A DNA stretch of 64,000 nucleotides from Eoetvoesiella caeni (GTDB lineage Bacteria; Pseudomonadota; Gammaproteobacteria; Burkholderiales; Burkholderiaceae_B). This document shows, piece after piece, positions 29,047-40,105 of this stretch. Under the pieces are notes generated by a model. The model was given only the letters and a program-made list of their open reading frames with translations. It was not told the DNA's origin and searched no databases. A program made the translations under genes and the position numbers. How positions within the stretch are numbered: position 1 is the first letter of the stretch; each line of letters opens with the position of its first letter. The stretch lies in NCBI RefSeq assembly GCF_003315175.1, contig NZ_QNRQ01000006.1:1-64000 (forward strand), written 5' to 3'.

Positions 29047-29083
29047 AAACGAGTTTGCGTTAGAATATGCCCAGGATTTGCGG

Positions 29084-29569
29084 TCAACCGCCTTCTCGGT
29101 GGCGGACAAGCAAGCGGCTTACGGCGTCCGCCAAAGGCCCCGGCGCAAGATTGTTGCGCAATTCTTCAAAGGCATGCAATGCGCCACTATCCAAAGGCAC
29201 GGTCTCTTTGGGGCGTGTCGTTTTTGTCTGGTTTTGCAATAAACCAGCTTGAACCTTCACGCTAATTTCGTTAAGGTTCCATCCACTTTCCGCCAATAGC
29301 TGAATTATGCGGGGAGCCAATTGCCGCAGTCGCGCCGCATAGGCCGCGCTGGGAACTGCCAGCGTGATTTGTTGTCTGTCTATACGGGCTACCCTGCAAA
29401 CTTGCGCCAGCGCCGGCGGCAAAACCTTTTTTGCCGCTTGCTCTATCGACAGCAGCATGCGGGCTGTCGTAAGAACATTGGCCCCCTGCTGGTCGCTGCT
29501 CAACCAGTCCGTCAGTGTGTGGCTGACCGATTTGCGTTTATTGACGAATCGTCCTGGTATCTGGGGCAT
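29084..29569 (-). CDS. dciA: DUF721 protein, probable DnaB-loading factor DciA
   Basis: A 161-residue protein with a DUF721 domain at about residues 20-100 (LLSIEQAAKKVLPPALAQVCRVARI, then ITLAVPSAAYAARLRQLAPRII). DciA is the ancestral loader of the replicative helicase DnaB in bacteria that lack DnaC or DnaI. The gene sits between lpxC and an M23 peptidase/secA block, the same neighbourhood as dciA in Pseudomonas. It is on the opposite strand, convergent with lpxC and divergent from the peptidase gene. The ATG at 29569 has no strong ribosome site, but homology starts close to it. The C-terminal ~60 residues are variable and Arg-rich. Confidence 0.82.
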   Translation of the reverse strand: MPQIPGRFVNKRKSVSHTLTDWLSSDQQGANVLTTARMLLSIEQAAKKVLPPALAQVCRVARIDRQQITLAVPSAAYAARLRQLAPRIIQLLAESGWNLNEISVKVQAGLLQNQTKTTRPKETVPLDSGALHAFEELRNNLAPGPLADAVSRLLVRHREGG

Positions 29570-29607
29570 GCGGCGCTTAATAAGTATAGTAAGTAAGGAA
29601 TTATGTA

Positions 29608-30585
29608 GTGAGAATTGTATTTTCGAAAGGACCGTCCGGCGATTCCAGCGCCAAGGGGCTCAAGCTGTCCCTGGCTGCAGTATTCGCCATTGCCGGGCTA
29701 GGAGCCGCGGCGGCGGCCGGCGCATGGGTGCAGGGCCGCGTAAGCCAGCCCGCAACGCTAAGCGTAGTGCAAGAGCAAGCCATCAACGACTTGGCAACGC
29801 GCGACTCCAACTATATTCGCGGCAATGTCGACCTGCTGGCCTCGAAGGTTGGCGACTTGCAGGCCCGGCTTATCGAACTGGAAGGGCTCAGCAAGCGTGT
29901 GGCCAAGGTGGCGGGGCTGTCGTACACCGACCCCGAAATCCAGGCAGGCATCGTCGATGCCTCGGCTCAGGTCATGGACTATATTACCCCCGATGACGCG
30001 GCTTTCGGTTCCGCTGAAGGGTTGGGGCGCGAACTTGACTCCCTGCAGCAACAGGCAGCCCGGCAAAAAGACCGCCTTGCCATGCTTGATGTTGCACTGA
30101 CGCGCAGGGCCGGCGTCGAGGCCAGCCTGCCCACCTACACGCCTGTCAATTATCCATATTTAAGCTCGTCGTTCGGCTGGCGCCGCAATCCAGTTACCGG
30201 CCGGCATGTCATGCACGAAGGGCTGGACTTTGCCGCTCCCAGGGGCACGCCCATCCGGGCCGCGTCCGGCGGCGTGGTTACCGAGGCGCGCTCCATTTCG
30301 GGATACGGAAAAATGGTCGAGATTACGCACGGCAACGGACTGGTAACGCGTTATGCCCACGCTTCCAAGCTGAATGTCGCGGTGGGCGACATCGTCGAGA
30401 AAGGCCAGTTGATTGCCAATGTGGGCAGTACGGGCCGGTCTACAGGCCCACACCTGCATTTCGAGGTGCGGATGGCAGGCCATCCGCTGGATCCCACTTT
30501 GTTCCTGGCCAAGCAAGAAGCCCCGCCCAGTATGGTTGTAGACGCTTCGAAACAAGTTGAAGCCATCTTGCCCGAGGTGCGTTAA
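29608..30585 (+). CDS. M23-family membrane-anchored peptidoglycan endopeptidase
   Basis: A 325-residue protein with an N-terminal membrane helix (about 18-42), a coiled-coil region (about 70-100 and 140-170) and a C-terminal LytM/M23 domain (about 180-305). The zinc site is complete: H203 and D207 in MHEGLDFAAPRG, and H282/H284 in GPHLHFEV. It should cleave peptide cross-links in the periplasm. The start is GTG at 29608 with AAGGA about 8 bases upstream. It precedes secA as the PA4404-type peptidase does in Pseudomonas. EnvC/NlpD-type regulators lack these ligands, so an active enzyme is favoured. Confidence 0.9.
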   Translation: MRIVFSKGPSGDSSAKGLKLSLAAVFAIAGLGAAAAAGAWVQGRVSQPATLSVVQEQAINDLATRDSNYIRGNVDLLASKVGDLQARLIELEGLSKRVAKVAGLSYTDPEIQAGIVDASAQVMDYITPDDAAFGSAEGLGRELDSLQQQAARQKDRLAMLDVALTRRAGVEASLPTYTPVNYPYLSSSFGWRRNPVTGRHVMHEGLDFAAPRGTPIRAASGGVVTEARSISGYGKMVEITHGNGLVTRYAHASKLNVAVGDIVEKGQLIANVGSTGRSTGPHLHFEVRMAGHPLDPTLFLAKQEAPPSMVVDASKQVEAILPEVR

Positions 30586-30683
30586 ACTGTCTCGTTTTCC
30601 TGCGGCATTTGCCGCCAACCTCAAATAATAAATGCGCTGGGTAGCTGGCCGCAGGCCGCTGTGCTCGCAGAATCGACACAAGA

Positions 30684-33413
<2,730 letters not shown>

Positions 33414-33446
33414 TGCTGGATTAGCTTTTATTGGCTAAGTTTAAAA

Positions 33447-33479
33447 GGGGCTGGATGCAATGCATCTGGCCTTTTTTTT
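33447..33479 (+). terminator. Rho-independent terminator of secA
   Basis: GGCTGGATGCA and TGCATCTGGCC form an 11-bp stem (with two G-U pairs) around a single-base apex, followed by an eight-base T-run at 33472-33479. It starts about 35 bases after the secA stop. Confidence 0.85.
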
Positions 33480-33536
33480 ATTGCAACTCCGGGTTGCATG
33501 CCTTCTCCTATTCGGCCGTGTTTTGGGTTTTTAAGC

Positions 33537-33758
33537 GGCCGTTTTCGCTCAGCTGATTTTGCTCAGGTCGCTGCGGCCCGGCTGTGCCGGGGCTACCCGC
33601 GCCATCGGCCGTTTTCGGGCGTTCGCATAACGCGCGCGAACGAACAGCCCCCGGCTGTTCGTAAACGCCGCGCTTGAACGGATGCTCACTTGCATCCCGA
33701 AAACGGCCGATGGCGCGGCTTGCTCCAACTTCGCAAAATCAGCTGAGCGAAAACGGCC
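33537..33758. repeat. Nested inverted-repeat element downstream of secA
   Basis: Three inverted repeats share nearly one centre. The outer arms, 26 bp and perfect, are 33537-33562 and 33733-33758. The middle arms, 21 bp and perfect, are 33599-33619 and 33696-33716. The inner stem, 10 bp, is 33640-33649 with 33653-33662, around a CCC loop. The outer and middle arms also share GGCCGTTTTCG, so the unit looks like repeated copies of one short motif in both orientations. No coding frame of convincing quality lies within. It resembles a compound palindromic intergenic element (BIME-like), but the family is unknown to me. Confidence 0.85.
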
Positions 33759-33974
33759 TCGCGTGGGGGATGGTTGGCCACTCTTGTGGATTGGAGTCGG
33801 CTTCGTGAATTGGCAATCGTTGAATGCCTATGCGCTGACGGGCACGTGGGCCTGCCGGAAGTGGCAGGCGCGGTGGTTTGCTCCGACTTCGCAAAATCAG
33901 TTTAGCTAAACGGCCTGGCGGCGCTGCTTGTTGCTGTTGCGAAATCGGCTGAGCTGAAGGCTCCGCGTGGGGGA
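33721..33974. repeat. Degenerate direct copies of the same repeat unit
   Basis: The unit TTCGCAAAATCAGCTGAGCG followed by AAAACGGCCTCGCGTGGGGG at 33730-33769 recurs in weaker form at about 33888-33917 (CAAAATCAGTTTAGCTAAAC then GGCCTGGCG) and again at about 33938-33973 (GCGAAATCGGCTGAGCTGAA, then CTCCGCGTGGGGGA). The last copy ends about 10 bases before the mgtE stop. The flank TTGCTCC(A/G)ACTTCGCA is shared by the first two copies. Together with the palindrome this fills most of the 571-base gap between secA and mgtE, which otherwise holds no gene. Confidence 0.7.
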
Positions 33975-33984
33975 TTCCGCCGCT

Positions 33985-35463
33985 TTAAATCAGGAAAACG
34001 GAGGCTAGGCCCAGGAATAGGAAGAAGCCGAGGGTGTCGGTGGCGAAGGTCAGGAGGACGGAGGAGCCCATGGCGGGGTCTTTGCCGAAGCGGTCGCGCA
34101 GGATGGGGATCAGGACGCCCAGGGTGGCGCCGATAAGCATATTGCCTATCATGGCTATCATCATGACGGCGGCAATGGCCCAGGAGTCGGAGATGAAGCG
34201 GGCGAAGCCGGCGGTGATGACGCTGCCGCACAGGCCGACCAGCAGGGTGACGGAGGCTTCGCGCCGGACCAGTTGCCAGGCGTTGGCGCCGCTGATGCGT
34301 CCGACGGCCATGGCGCGGATGATCATGGTCATGGTCTGGTTGCCGGAGTTGCCGCCGATGCCGGCGACGATGGACATGAGGAAGGCCAGGATGACGATGT
34401 GGCTGACGGTTTCTTCGAAGCGGGAGGCGACGAAGGAGGCGATGGAGGCGGTGCACAGGTTGACCAGCAGCCAGGGGCCGCGGTTTTTCATGGCGTCCAG
34501 GATGGGGGCGAACATGTCTTCTTCTTGCAGACCGGCGCGCGACAAGGCTTGTTCCTGGGAGTCTTCCTGGATGACGTCGACCACTTCGGCGATGGTGACG
34601 CGGCCTATCAGGCGGCCCTGGTCGTCCACGACAGGGGCGGAAACGAGATCGTAGCGCTCGAATGCGCCGGCGGCGTCGGCGTCGGAGTCCAGCGGGTGCA
34701 GCGCCAGGTAGTCGGTGGTCATTACCTGGGCGACCTGGACTTCGGGTTCGCTGACGAGCAGCCGGGAAAGGGCCAGGGTGCCCAGCAGCTTGTCCTGGCG
34801 GTCGACGACGAAGATCTGGTCGGTGTGGTCGGGCAGTTCATGCAGGCGGCGCAGATACCGCAATACGACCTCGAGCGAGACGTCGTCGCGCACGCGCACC
34901 ATTTCGAAGTCCATGATGGCGCCGACGGTGTCTTCGGGGTAGCCCATGGCTTCGATGAGCTGCGCGCGCTCTTCGTCGGTCAGGCCTTTTTGCACTTCGG
35001 CGATGACGTCGGGCGGCAGATCGGCTGCCAGGTCGGCGATTTCATCGGCGTCCATGGTGCCGGTGGCCGCCACCAGGTCCTGGTGGTCCATGGACTCGAT
35101 GAGCGACTCGCGAGCCCAGTCGTCGACTTCAAGCAGCACGTCGGCGTCGTGTTCGGCGTTGACCAGTTGCCAGACGGCCTGCCGTTCTACAACGGGCAGC
35201 GATTCAAGGATGAAGGCGATGTCGGACGGGTGCAGGTCGTTGACAATGGCCTTGATCTCGTTTTCGTGCTGGCGCAGCAGCATGCCTTCGAGCAGGTTCG
35301 AACGCTCTTCGTCTTCGTTCTGGCGTTTGGCCAGGGCTTCGACGACCTCTTGGCGCTTGAGGATGGTTTGCAGCTTTTGCAGCGCCTGCTGTGCGTCTTC
35401 GGGGTCCAGCCGGCGCGGGATGATGATAGGCTCGTTTTCCGGCACGGCTTGGGTATCCTGCAT
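33985..35463 (-). CDS. mgtE: Magnesium transporter MgtE
   Basis: A 492-residue Mg2+ channel. The N-terminal superhelical domain (about 20-160, NDLHPSDIAFILESLP, ADLPPDV) and two CBS domains (about 165-285) sense cytoplasmic Mg2+. Five membrane helices (about 315-490) form the pore, including the GGNSGNQTMT motif after helix 2 and the FATDTLGFF segment whose Asp lines the selectivity site. The ATG at 35463 is taken because AAGG lies 9 bases upstream; a TTG two codons earlier is less likely. It is the last gene of a minus-strand group, 15 bases after the thioesterase gene. Confidence 0.95.
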   Translation of the reverse strand: MQDTQAVPENEPIIIPRRLDPEDAQQALQKLQTILKRQEVVEALAKRQNEDEERSNLLEGMLLRQHENEIKAIVNDLHPSDIAFILESLPVVERQAVWQLVNAEHDADVLLEVDDWARESLIESMDHQDLVAATGTMDADEIADLAADLPPDVIAEVQKGLTDEERAQLIEAMGYPEDTVGAIMDFEMVRVRDDVSLEVVLRYLRRLHELPDHTDQIFVVDRQDKLLGTLALSRLLVSEPEVQVAQVMTTDYLALHPLDSDADAAGAFERYDLVSAPVVDDQGRLIGRVTIAEVVDVIQEDSQEQALSRAGLQEEDMFAPILDAMKNRGPWLLVNLCTASIASFVASRFEETVSHIVILAFLMSIVAGIGGNSGNQTMTMIIRAMAVGRISGANAWQLVRREASVTLLVGLCGSVITAGFARFISDSWAIAAVMMIAMIGNMLIGATLGVLIPILRDRFGKDPAMGSSVLLTFATDTLGFFLFLGLASVFLI

Positions 35464-35478
35464 GGGCAAAAACCTTGA

Positions 35479-35883
35479 TTAAATTACGGGCAGGGGGCTG
35501 GGCCTGCGCGTATCGTCGGTGGCGACGTAGGTGAAAGTGGCTTCGGTGACTTTAACGACGTCGGACTGCATGTGCTGGCGTTCGGCGTAGACTTCGACGA
35601 AGACGGTAACCGAGGTCTTGCCGGTTTTTACGATCTGCGCATAGAAGCTGACCAGGTCGCCGACGAATACCGGCTGTTTAAAGGTGAAGGCGTTGACCGC
35701 AACCGTGACAACGCGGCCGTTGGCGCGCCGGGCGGCGGGAACCGAGGCCGCGATGTCGGCTTGCGACATGATCCAGCCGCCGAAAACGTCGCCATGGATG
35801 TTGGCGTCCGACGGTTGGGGCATGACGCGCAAAATGGCGTGCCGGCTGGGCGGCAGCGAGGTTTTTGGGGCTTCTGCGTCCAC
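35479..35883 (-). CDS. Acyl-CoA thioesterase, YciA-like hotdog fold
   Basis: A hotdog-fold acyl-CoA hydrolase of 134 residues. The family segment SDANIHGDVFGGWIMSQADIAAS carries the catalytic Asp, followed by VNAFTFKQPVFVGDLVSFYAQI and VEVYAE. The start is assigned to GTG 35883, because CTGGAG stands 8 bases upstream. An earlier in-frame GTG (35985) lacks a ribosome site and would add a low-complexity 34-residue tail unlike the family. It probably keeps free CoA available or buffers acyl-CoA pools in the cytoplasm. It sits directly upstream of mgtE, likely co-transcribed. Confidence 0.88.
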   Translation of the reverse strand: MDAEAPKTSLPPSRHAILRVMPQPSDANIHGDVFGGWIMSQADIAASVPAARRANGRVVTVAVNAFTFKQPVFVGDLVSFYAQIVKTGKTSVTVFVEVYAERQHMQSDVVKVTEATFTYVATDDTRRPSPLPVI

Positions 35884-36073
35884 GATAGCAGCTCCAGAGG
35901 TTTGGCTTGCGGGGCGAGCCGGGTGGCGGTGGACTGACGCGCTTGATTCTGGAAGGGCGCCGGCCCGCTTTGTCGACTGTGCCACGCTATTTTAACGGGT
36001 CTGTCGCGATAGGGGGCCGAGCGCTGGAATCGCGCTGCCAGCAAGGGATTTGCGAGTATGCCGACAGACCCGG

Positions 36074-37282
36074 CTATCCGGCAGCCGCGGCTTTGGCGAG
36101 CCACCGTTTGGCCAGTTCGACCCAGTAGGTGGCGCCGATGGGAAGCAGGGTGTCGTTGAAGTCATAGCTGCCGTTGTGCAAGGTGCATGGTCCCAGGCCG
36201 TGGCCGGCGCTGCGGTGGTCTCCTTGGCCATTGCCTATCCAGACATAGCACCCGGGCTTTTCTTGCAGCATGAAGGCGAAGTCTTCGGCTCCCATGGAAG
36301 GGCGTACGGCCTTGTTGACGCGCTCGGCGCCCACGATGTCGGAAGCGACTTGCGCACAGAATGCCGCTTCGTCGGGATGGTTGACGGTGGCCGGGTAATT
36401 GCGCGAAAACGTAAAGCGGGGCTTGCAGTTCAAGGCCTGGCAGATAAGCTCGGTGGTCTGGGCCATGCGCTTTTCAATCAGGTCGAGAGCCTCGGTGGAA
36501 AAGGTGCGCACGGTGCCGCGCATTTCTGCTTCGTCGGGGATGACGTTGTCGGCCGAGCCGGCGTGTATTTGCGTAACGCTGAGCACGGCCGGGTCGAGCG
36601 GGTCCAGGTCGCGCGAGATGATGGTTTGGAAGGCTTGCGCCAATTGCACGGCGGCCATGACGGGGTCGTTGCCCAGGTTGGGCATGGCCGCGTGGGCGCC
36701 TTTGCCCTGAATGGCGATTTCAAAGGTGCTGCTGGAGGCCATGATGGGCCCGGGCACCATGCCGAAGGTGCCGGCTTCCATGCCGGGCCAGTTGTGCATG
36801 CCGAATACGGCCTGCATGGGAAACAGCGTGAACAGGCCGTCGTCGATCATTTTCTTTGCGCCGCCCTGGCCTTCTTCGGCGGGTTGGAAGATAAGATAGA
36901 TCGTGCCGTCGAAGTCTCGGTGTGCGGCCAGGTAGCGCGCGGCGGCAAGCAGCATGGCGGTGTGGCCGTCGTGCCCGCAGGCGTGCATCTTGCCGGGATG
37001 CCGGCTGGCGTGTTCGAAGGTGTTGACCTCTTGCATGGGCAGGGCATCCATGTCGGCCCGCAACCCGATTGCATGGCCGTTTTGGGCCTTGCCTTCTATG
37101 ATGCCTACGACGCCTGTTGTGCCCAGGCCCCGGTGCACGCGTATGCCCCACGACTCAAGCTGCTGCGCAACCAGGTCGGAGGTTCTGATTTCCTCGAAGG
37201 CGAGTTCGGGATGGGCATGGATGTCGCGTCGGATGGCGGCAAGTTCGGCTTGCCACCCAACGATGGGTTCGGCTAATTTCAT
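36074..37282 (-). CDS. M20D-family amidohydrolase (hippurate hydrolase-like)
   Basis: A 402-residue cytoplasmic metallo-aminoacylase. The N-terminal catalytic domain has HPELAFEE (about 23-30), LRADMDALPM (about 73-82), KMHACGHDGHTAML (C101, H103 and H106 region) and QPAEEGQGGAKKM (E137-E138 region). The dimerisation domain has GKGAHAAMP, and the C-terminal half has SMGAEDFAFMLQ and GPCTLHNGSYDFND. All metal ligands typical of the M20D group appear to be retained. Members deacylate N-acyl or N-benzoyl amino acids, or IAA conjugates; the exact substrate is not predictable. AGGA lies 9 bases before the ATG. It is divergent from the acyl-CoA ligase gene across 91 bases. Confidence 0.92.
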   Translation of the reverse strand: MKLAEPIVGWQAELAAIRRDIHAHPELAFEEIRTSDLVAQQLESWGIRVHRGLGTTGVVGIIEGKAQNGHAIGLRADMDALPMQEVNTFEHASRHPGKMHACGHDGHTAMLLAAARYLAAHRDFDGTIYLIFQPAEEGQGGAKKMIDDGLFTLFPMQAVFGMHNWPGMEAGTFGMVPGPIMASSSTFEIAIQGKGAHAAMPNLGNDPVMAAVQLAQAFQTIISRDLDPLDPAVLSVTQIHAGSADNVIPDEAEMRGTVRTFSTEALDLIEKRMAQTTELICQALNCKPRFTFSRNYPATVNHPDEAAFCAQVASDIVGAERVNKAVRPSMGAEDFAFMLQEKPGCYVWIGNGQGDHRSAGHGLGPCTLHNGSYDFNDTLLPIGATYWVELAKRWLAKAAAAG

Positions 37283-37373
37283 GGTCCATGTCCTGTTTTT
37301 AATGCTTACTGGTCAACTTTACCCTGATCGCAGGGTATCATCAAACTGTGTAGCATTCGTTAAGGTTCCGCCC

Positions 37374-39047
37374 ATGCAAAAACCCTGGCTGTCGCACTAC
37401 CCCGACGGCGTTCCGGCGCAAATCGATCCCGACCGTTATGGTTCTTTGGTCGATCTTATCGATCAGGCCTGCGCAACGCACGTCGATAAACGCGCTCTGG
37501 TCTTCATGGGCCGCAGCCTTGCCTACGCAGACCTGGACAGGCACGCCAACGCGGTGGCGGGCTGGATACAAGCGCAGGGGCTTGCGGCCGGCAGCCGCGT
37601 GGCGCTGATGATGCCCAATGCCATGGCCTATATGGTGGCGCTGGTAGGCGTGTTGCGTGCCGGCATGGTGGTAGTCAATGTCAATCCCATGTACACGGCG
37701 CCCGAGCTCGAGCACCAATTGCGCGACTGCGACGCCGACGCCATTTTTATTTTCGAGAGCTTTGCCGCAACTCTTGCGCAGGTGCCGGCCGCCGTTCGCC
37801 CGCGCCATACGGTGCTGGTGTCGGTGGGCGATTTGCTGGGCTTCAAGGGCCGGGTTCTTGATTTCGCGGTTCGCTATATAAAGCGGATGATCCCGCCTTA
37901 CAGGCTGGATTCATGCTTGCGGTTCGGTGAAGTGCTGCGCCAGGGGGCGTTGCAGCGGTTCGTCAAGCCCAATATAAGCGGGGACGACATTGCGGTGCTG
38001 CAGTACACGGGCGGCACGACCGGCCTGCCCAAAGGCGCCATGCTGACGCATCGCAATCTGGTTGCCAACGTCCTGCAGGTACAGGCCGTGGCGCGCCCCG
38101 TGCTGGGTGAAAAGCAGGGGCAGGGCATGGTCATCCTGACGGCGCTGCCGCTTTATCATATCTTTGCATTGACCGTGTGCGGGCTGTTTGCGGCGCACGC
38201 AGGCATGTGCAGCGTGCTTATCGCCGATCCGCGCAAGCTGGCAACGATAATTGCAGCCTGGCGCCGCGATCCGGTCAATATCTTTCCCTCCGTCAATACG
38301 CTGTTCAACGGACTGGTCAACCACCCTGCGTTTTCCAGCCTGGATTTTTCAGCGTTGCGCCTGTGTTTCGGCGGCGGTTCGGCGGTGCAGCTGGCCGTTG
38401 CCCAGAAATGGCAAAAAGTCACGGGCCTGCCGATTATCGAAGGCTATGGCCTGACCGAGACTTCGCCGGTGGCGCTGGTCAATCCCACCAACGCGACCGA
38501 GTATTCGGGCGATATCGGCTTTCCGTTGCCCTCGACCGACGCGCTCGTGCTCGGCGAGCAAGACCGGCCCATGCCTGCGGGCGAAGCCGGCGAACTGGTC
38601 CTGCGCGGACCCCAAGTCATGAAAGGCTATTGGCAGCAGCCGGCTGAAACCGCGGCGGCGTTTACCGCCGATGGTTACTTCAGGACGGGAGATATCGGTG
38701 TCATGAGCGCGCAAGGCAGGGTGCGGATCATCGACCGCAAGAAAGACATGATATTGGTGTCGGGCTTTAACGTGTATCCCACCGAAATAGAGCAGGTCGT
38801 GGCCCAGCATCCGGGCGTGCTGGAATGCGTGGCTCTGGGTTTGCCAAGCGAGCAGACCGGCGAGATGGTCAAGCTGTATGTGGTCAAGAAGGATCCTGGG
38901 CTGACCGAGCAAGACTTGCGTGACTGGTGCGCCAAGTCGCTTACAGGCTACAAGCGCCCGCATGTTATCGAATTTCGTTCCAGCCTGCCCAAGAGCAATG
39001 CCGGCAAGCTGTTGCGCCGGGTGTTGCGCGACGAGGCCATGCAGTAG
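37374..39047 (+). CDS. Long-chain fatty acid--CoA ligase (FadD-like)
   Basis: A 557-residue acyl-adenylate/CoA ligase that activates fatty acids for beta-oxidation. The ATP motif YTGGTTGLPKGAMLTHRN begins at 211. Other core motifs are EGYGLTETSPVALVNP (about 360), GYFRTGDIGVM (about 438), the RIIDRKKDMILVSGFNVYPTEIE hinge (about 450-472) and the catalytic Lys in SNAGKLLRR near the C terminus. The ATG at 37374 is chosen because it starts the family-typical QKPWLSHYPDGVPA segment and AAGG precedes it; the longer frame runs back into the divergent M20 gene. It converges with suhB with only 3 bases between stops. Confidence 0.93.
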   Translation: MQKPWLSHYPDGVPAQIDPDRYGSLVDLIDQACATHVDKRALVFMGRSLAYADLDRHANAVAGWIQAQGLAAGSRVALMMPNAMAYMVALVGVLRAGMVVVNVNPMYTAPELEHQLRDCDADAIFIFESFAATLAQVPAAVRPRHTVLVSVGDLLGFKGRVLDFAVRYIKRMIPPYRLDSCLRFGEVLRQGALQRFVKPNISGDDIAVLQYTGGTTGLPKGAMLTHRNLVANVLQVQAVARPVLGEKQGQGMVILTALPLYHIFALTVCGLFAAHAGMCSVLIADPRKLATIIAAWRRDPVNIFPSVNTLFNGLVNHPAFSSLDFSALRLCFGGGSAVQLAVAQKWQKVTGLPIIEGYGLTETSPVALVNPTNATEYSGDIGFPLPSTDALVLGEQDRPMPAGEAGELVLRGPQVMKGYWQQPAETAAAFTADGYFRTGDIGVMSAQGRVRIIDRKKDMILVSGFNVYPTEIEQVVAQHPGVLECVALGLPSEQTGEMVKLYVVKKDPGLTEQDLRDWCAKSLTGYKRPHVIEFRSSLPKSNAGKLLRRVLRDEAMQ

Positions 39048-39050
39048 GGC

Positions 39051-39917
39051 TTACTGCCCGCCGGTGGTCGCCGCAACGGTCAGATGCGGCTGTATCAAGG
39101 CGTGCAAGGCGGGCGCAATATGCCGGTTGCCGGCATACAGGTGGCCGCCTATCGGCCACGGAGCAACATGGTGCAGGTCTTCGGCTATGCCGCCTGCCTC
39201 GCGCACTATCAGTGTGCCCGCGGCGACGTCCCACGGCGCCAGGCCCATTTCCCAGTAGCCGTCATAGCGCCCGCAGGCGACCCAGGCAAGGTCCAGCGCG
39301 GCCGAGCCAAAGCGGCGTACGCCGCGCGTGCCGTGCATGGCGGCGCTTAGCGTAGGCATGTATTGATCGTAAAACGAGAAGTCGCGAAACGGCAAGCCGG
39401 TGGCCAGCAAAGAGTCTTCAAGCGATTCGGTGTGCGAGCATGAGATCCGGTATTCGTTAAGCCAGGCCCCTACGCCGTGCATGGCCGTGAAAAGCTCTTC
39501 GCGGTTGGGGTCGTAGACGACGCCAATGACGGGCGTATCCTGTTGCAAGGCCTGCTCGCCCGTGCAGGTGGATCCGGCATGGGCGATAAGCGCAATGGAT
39601 ACCGCATAATGGGGGATGCCATGCAGGAAATTCGTTGTGCCGTCCAGCGGGTCGATATACCAGGTGGCTGTTGCCGCACTGCTGCCGCCGCTTTCTTCGG
39701 CGACAATGCCGAAATTCGGTGTCTGCTCGCGCAGAGTCTCGATAATGGCGGCCTCGGCTTCGCGGTCGGCCTGGGAAACCAGGTCGTTTTGCGCTTTTTT
39801 ATCGATGATGAGGTCGCCGCGATGGCGCGCATGCGCCTGCAGGATGGCGGCCGCCGCATGCGCGGCGTTCACGGCGGTCTTGAGGCATTCGCTAAGATGC
39901 AAGGAAGAAGATTTCAT
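39051..39917 (-). CDS. suhB: Inositol-1-monophosphatase family protein
   Basis: A 288-residue Mg2+-dependent phosphatase. The metal and catalytic motifs are complete: E74-E75 (VAEESGG), D89 and D92 in YIDPLDGTTNFLHG, and the C-terminal APWDVAAGTLIVREAGG with its Asp near 229. In E. coli SuhB also joins the rRNA antitermination complex. The name is given by family similarity; related proteins may act on other phosphates (FBPase-like or 3'-phosphoadenosine types). A short extra loop (about 115-125) separates the central strands. The start has no strong ribosome site. Confidence 0.88.
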   Translation of the reverse strand: MKSSSLHLSECLKTAVNAAHAAAAILQAHARHRGDLIIDKKAQNDLVSQADREAEAAIIETLREQTPNFGIVAEESGGSSAATATWYIDPLDGTTNFLHGIPHYAVSIALIAHAGSTCTGEQALQQDTPVIGVVYDPNREELFTAMHGVGAWLNEYRISCSHTESLEDSLLATGLPFRDFSFYDQYMPTLSAAMHGTRGVRRFGSAALDLAWVACGRYDGYWEMGLAPWDVAAGTLIVREAGGIAEDLHHVAPWPIGGHLYAGNRHIAPALHALIQPHLTVAATTGGQ

Positions 39918-40105
39918 ACAATTCGATCTAGCCTGCGGAAGTTCGAGGCTTTTAGTTTACGCAACATTCTGTCCGGCGTCTTGGTCAGCATGCTGTTTGG
40001 TGGGCTCATGGCCGAATTGGCCAGCCCGCACCCGGCCGCTGCTTGCCGTCCAATGCCTTTTTTCAGTAGGCCAATTCTGCTTCTGCCATATCCCCGCTTT
40101 TTATC

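Noticed and set aside
30586-30683. Possible SecM-like leader peptide before secA
   Set aside because: The 98-base gap contains no start with a ribosome site and no arrest-motif-like peptide.
33682-33909. 75-codon frame within the secA-mgtE repeat region
   Set aside because: It runs across inverted and direct repeats, lacks a ribosome site and has no similarity to a known family.
33414-33984. Possible CRISPR array in the repeat-rich gap after secA
   Set aside because: Repeats are inverted and degenerate, with uneven spacing and no regular spacers; no cas genes are nearby.
34273-35478. 401-codon plus-strand frame opposite mgtE
   Set aside because: It is an antisense shadow with repetitive Asp/Gly/Val composition; mgtE explains the region.
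36050-37276. 408-codon plus-strand frame opposite the M20 amidohydrolase
   Set aside because: It is an antisense shadow: Gly/Val/His-rich composition without domains, no ribosome site, and the M20 gene on the other strand is clearly real.
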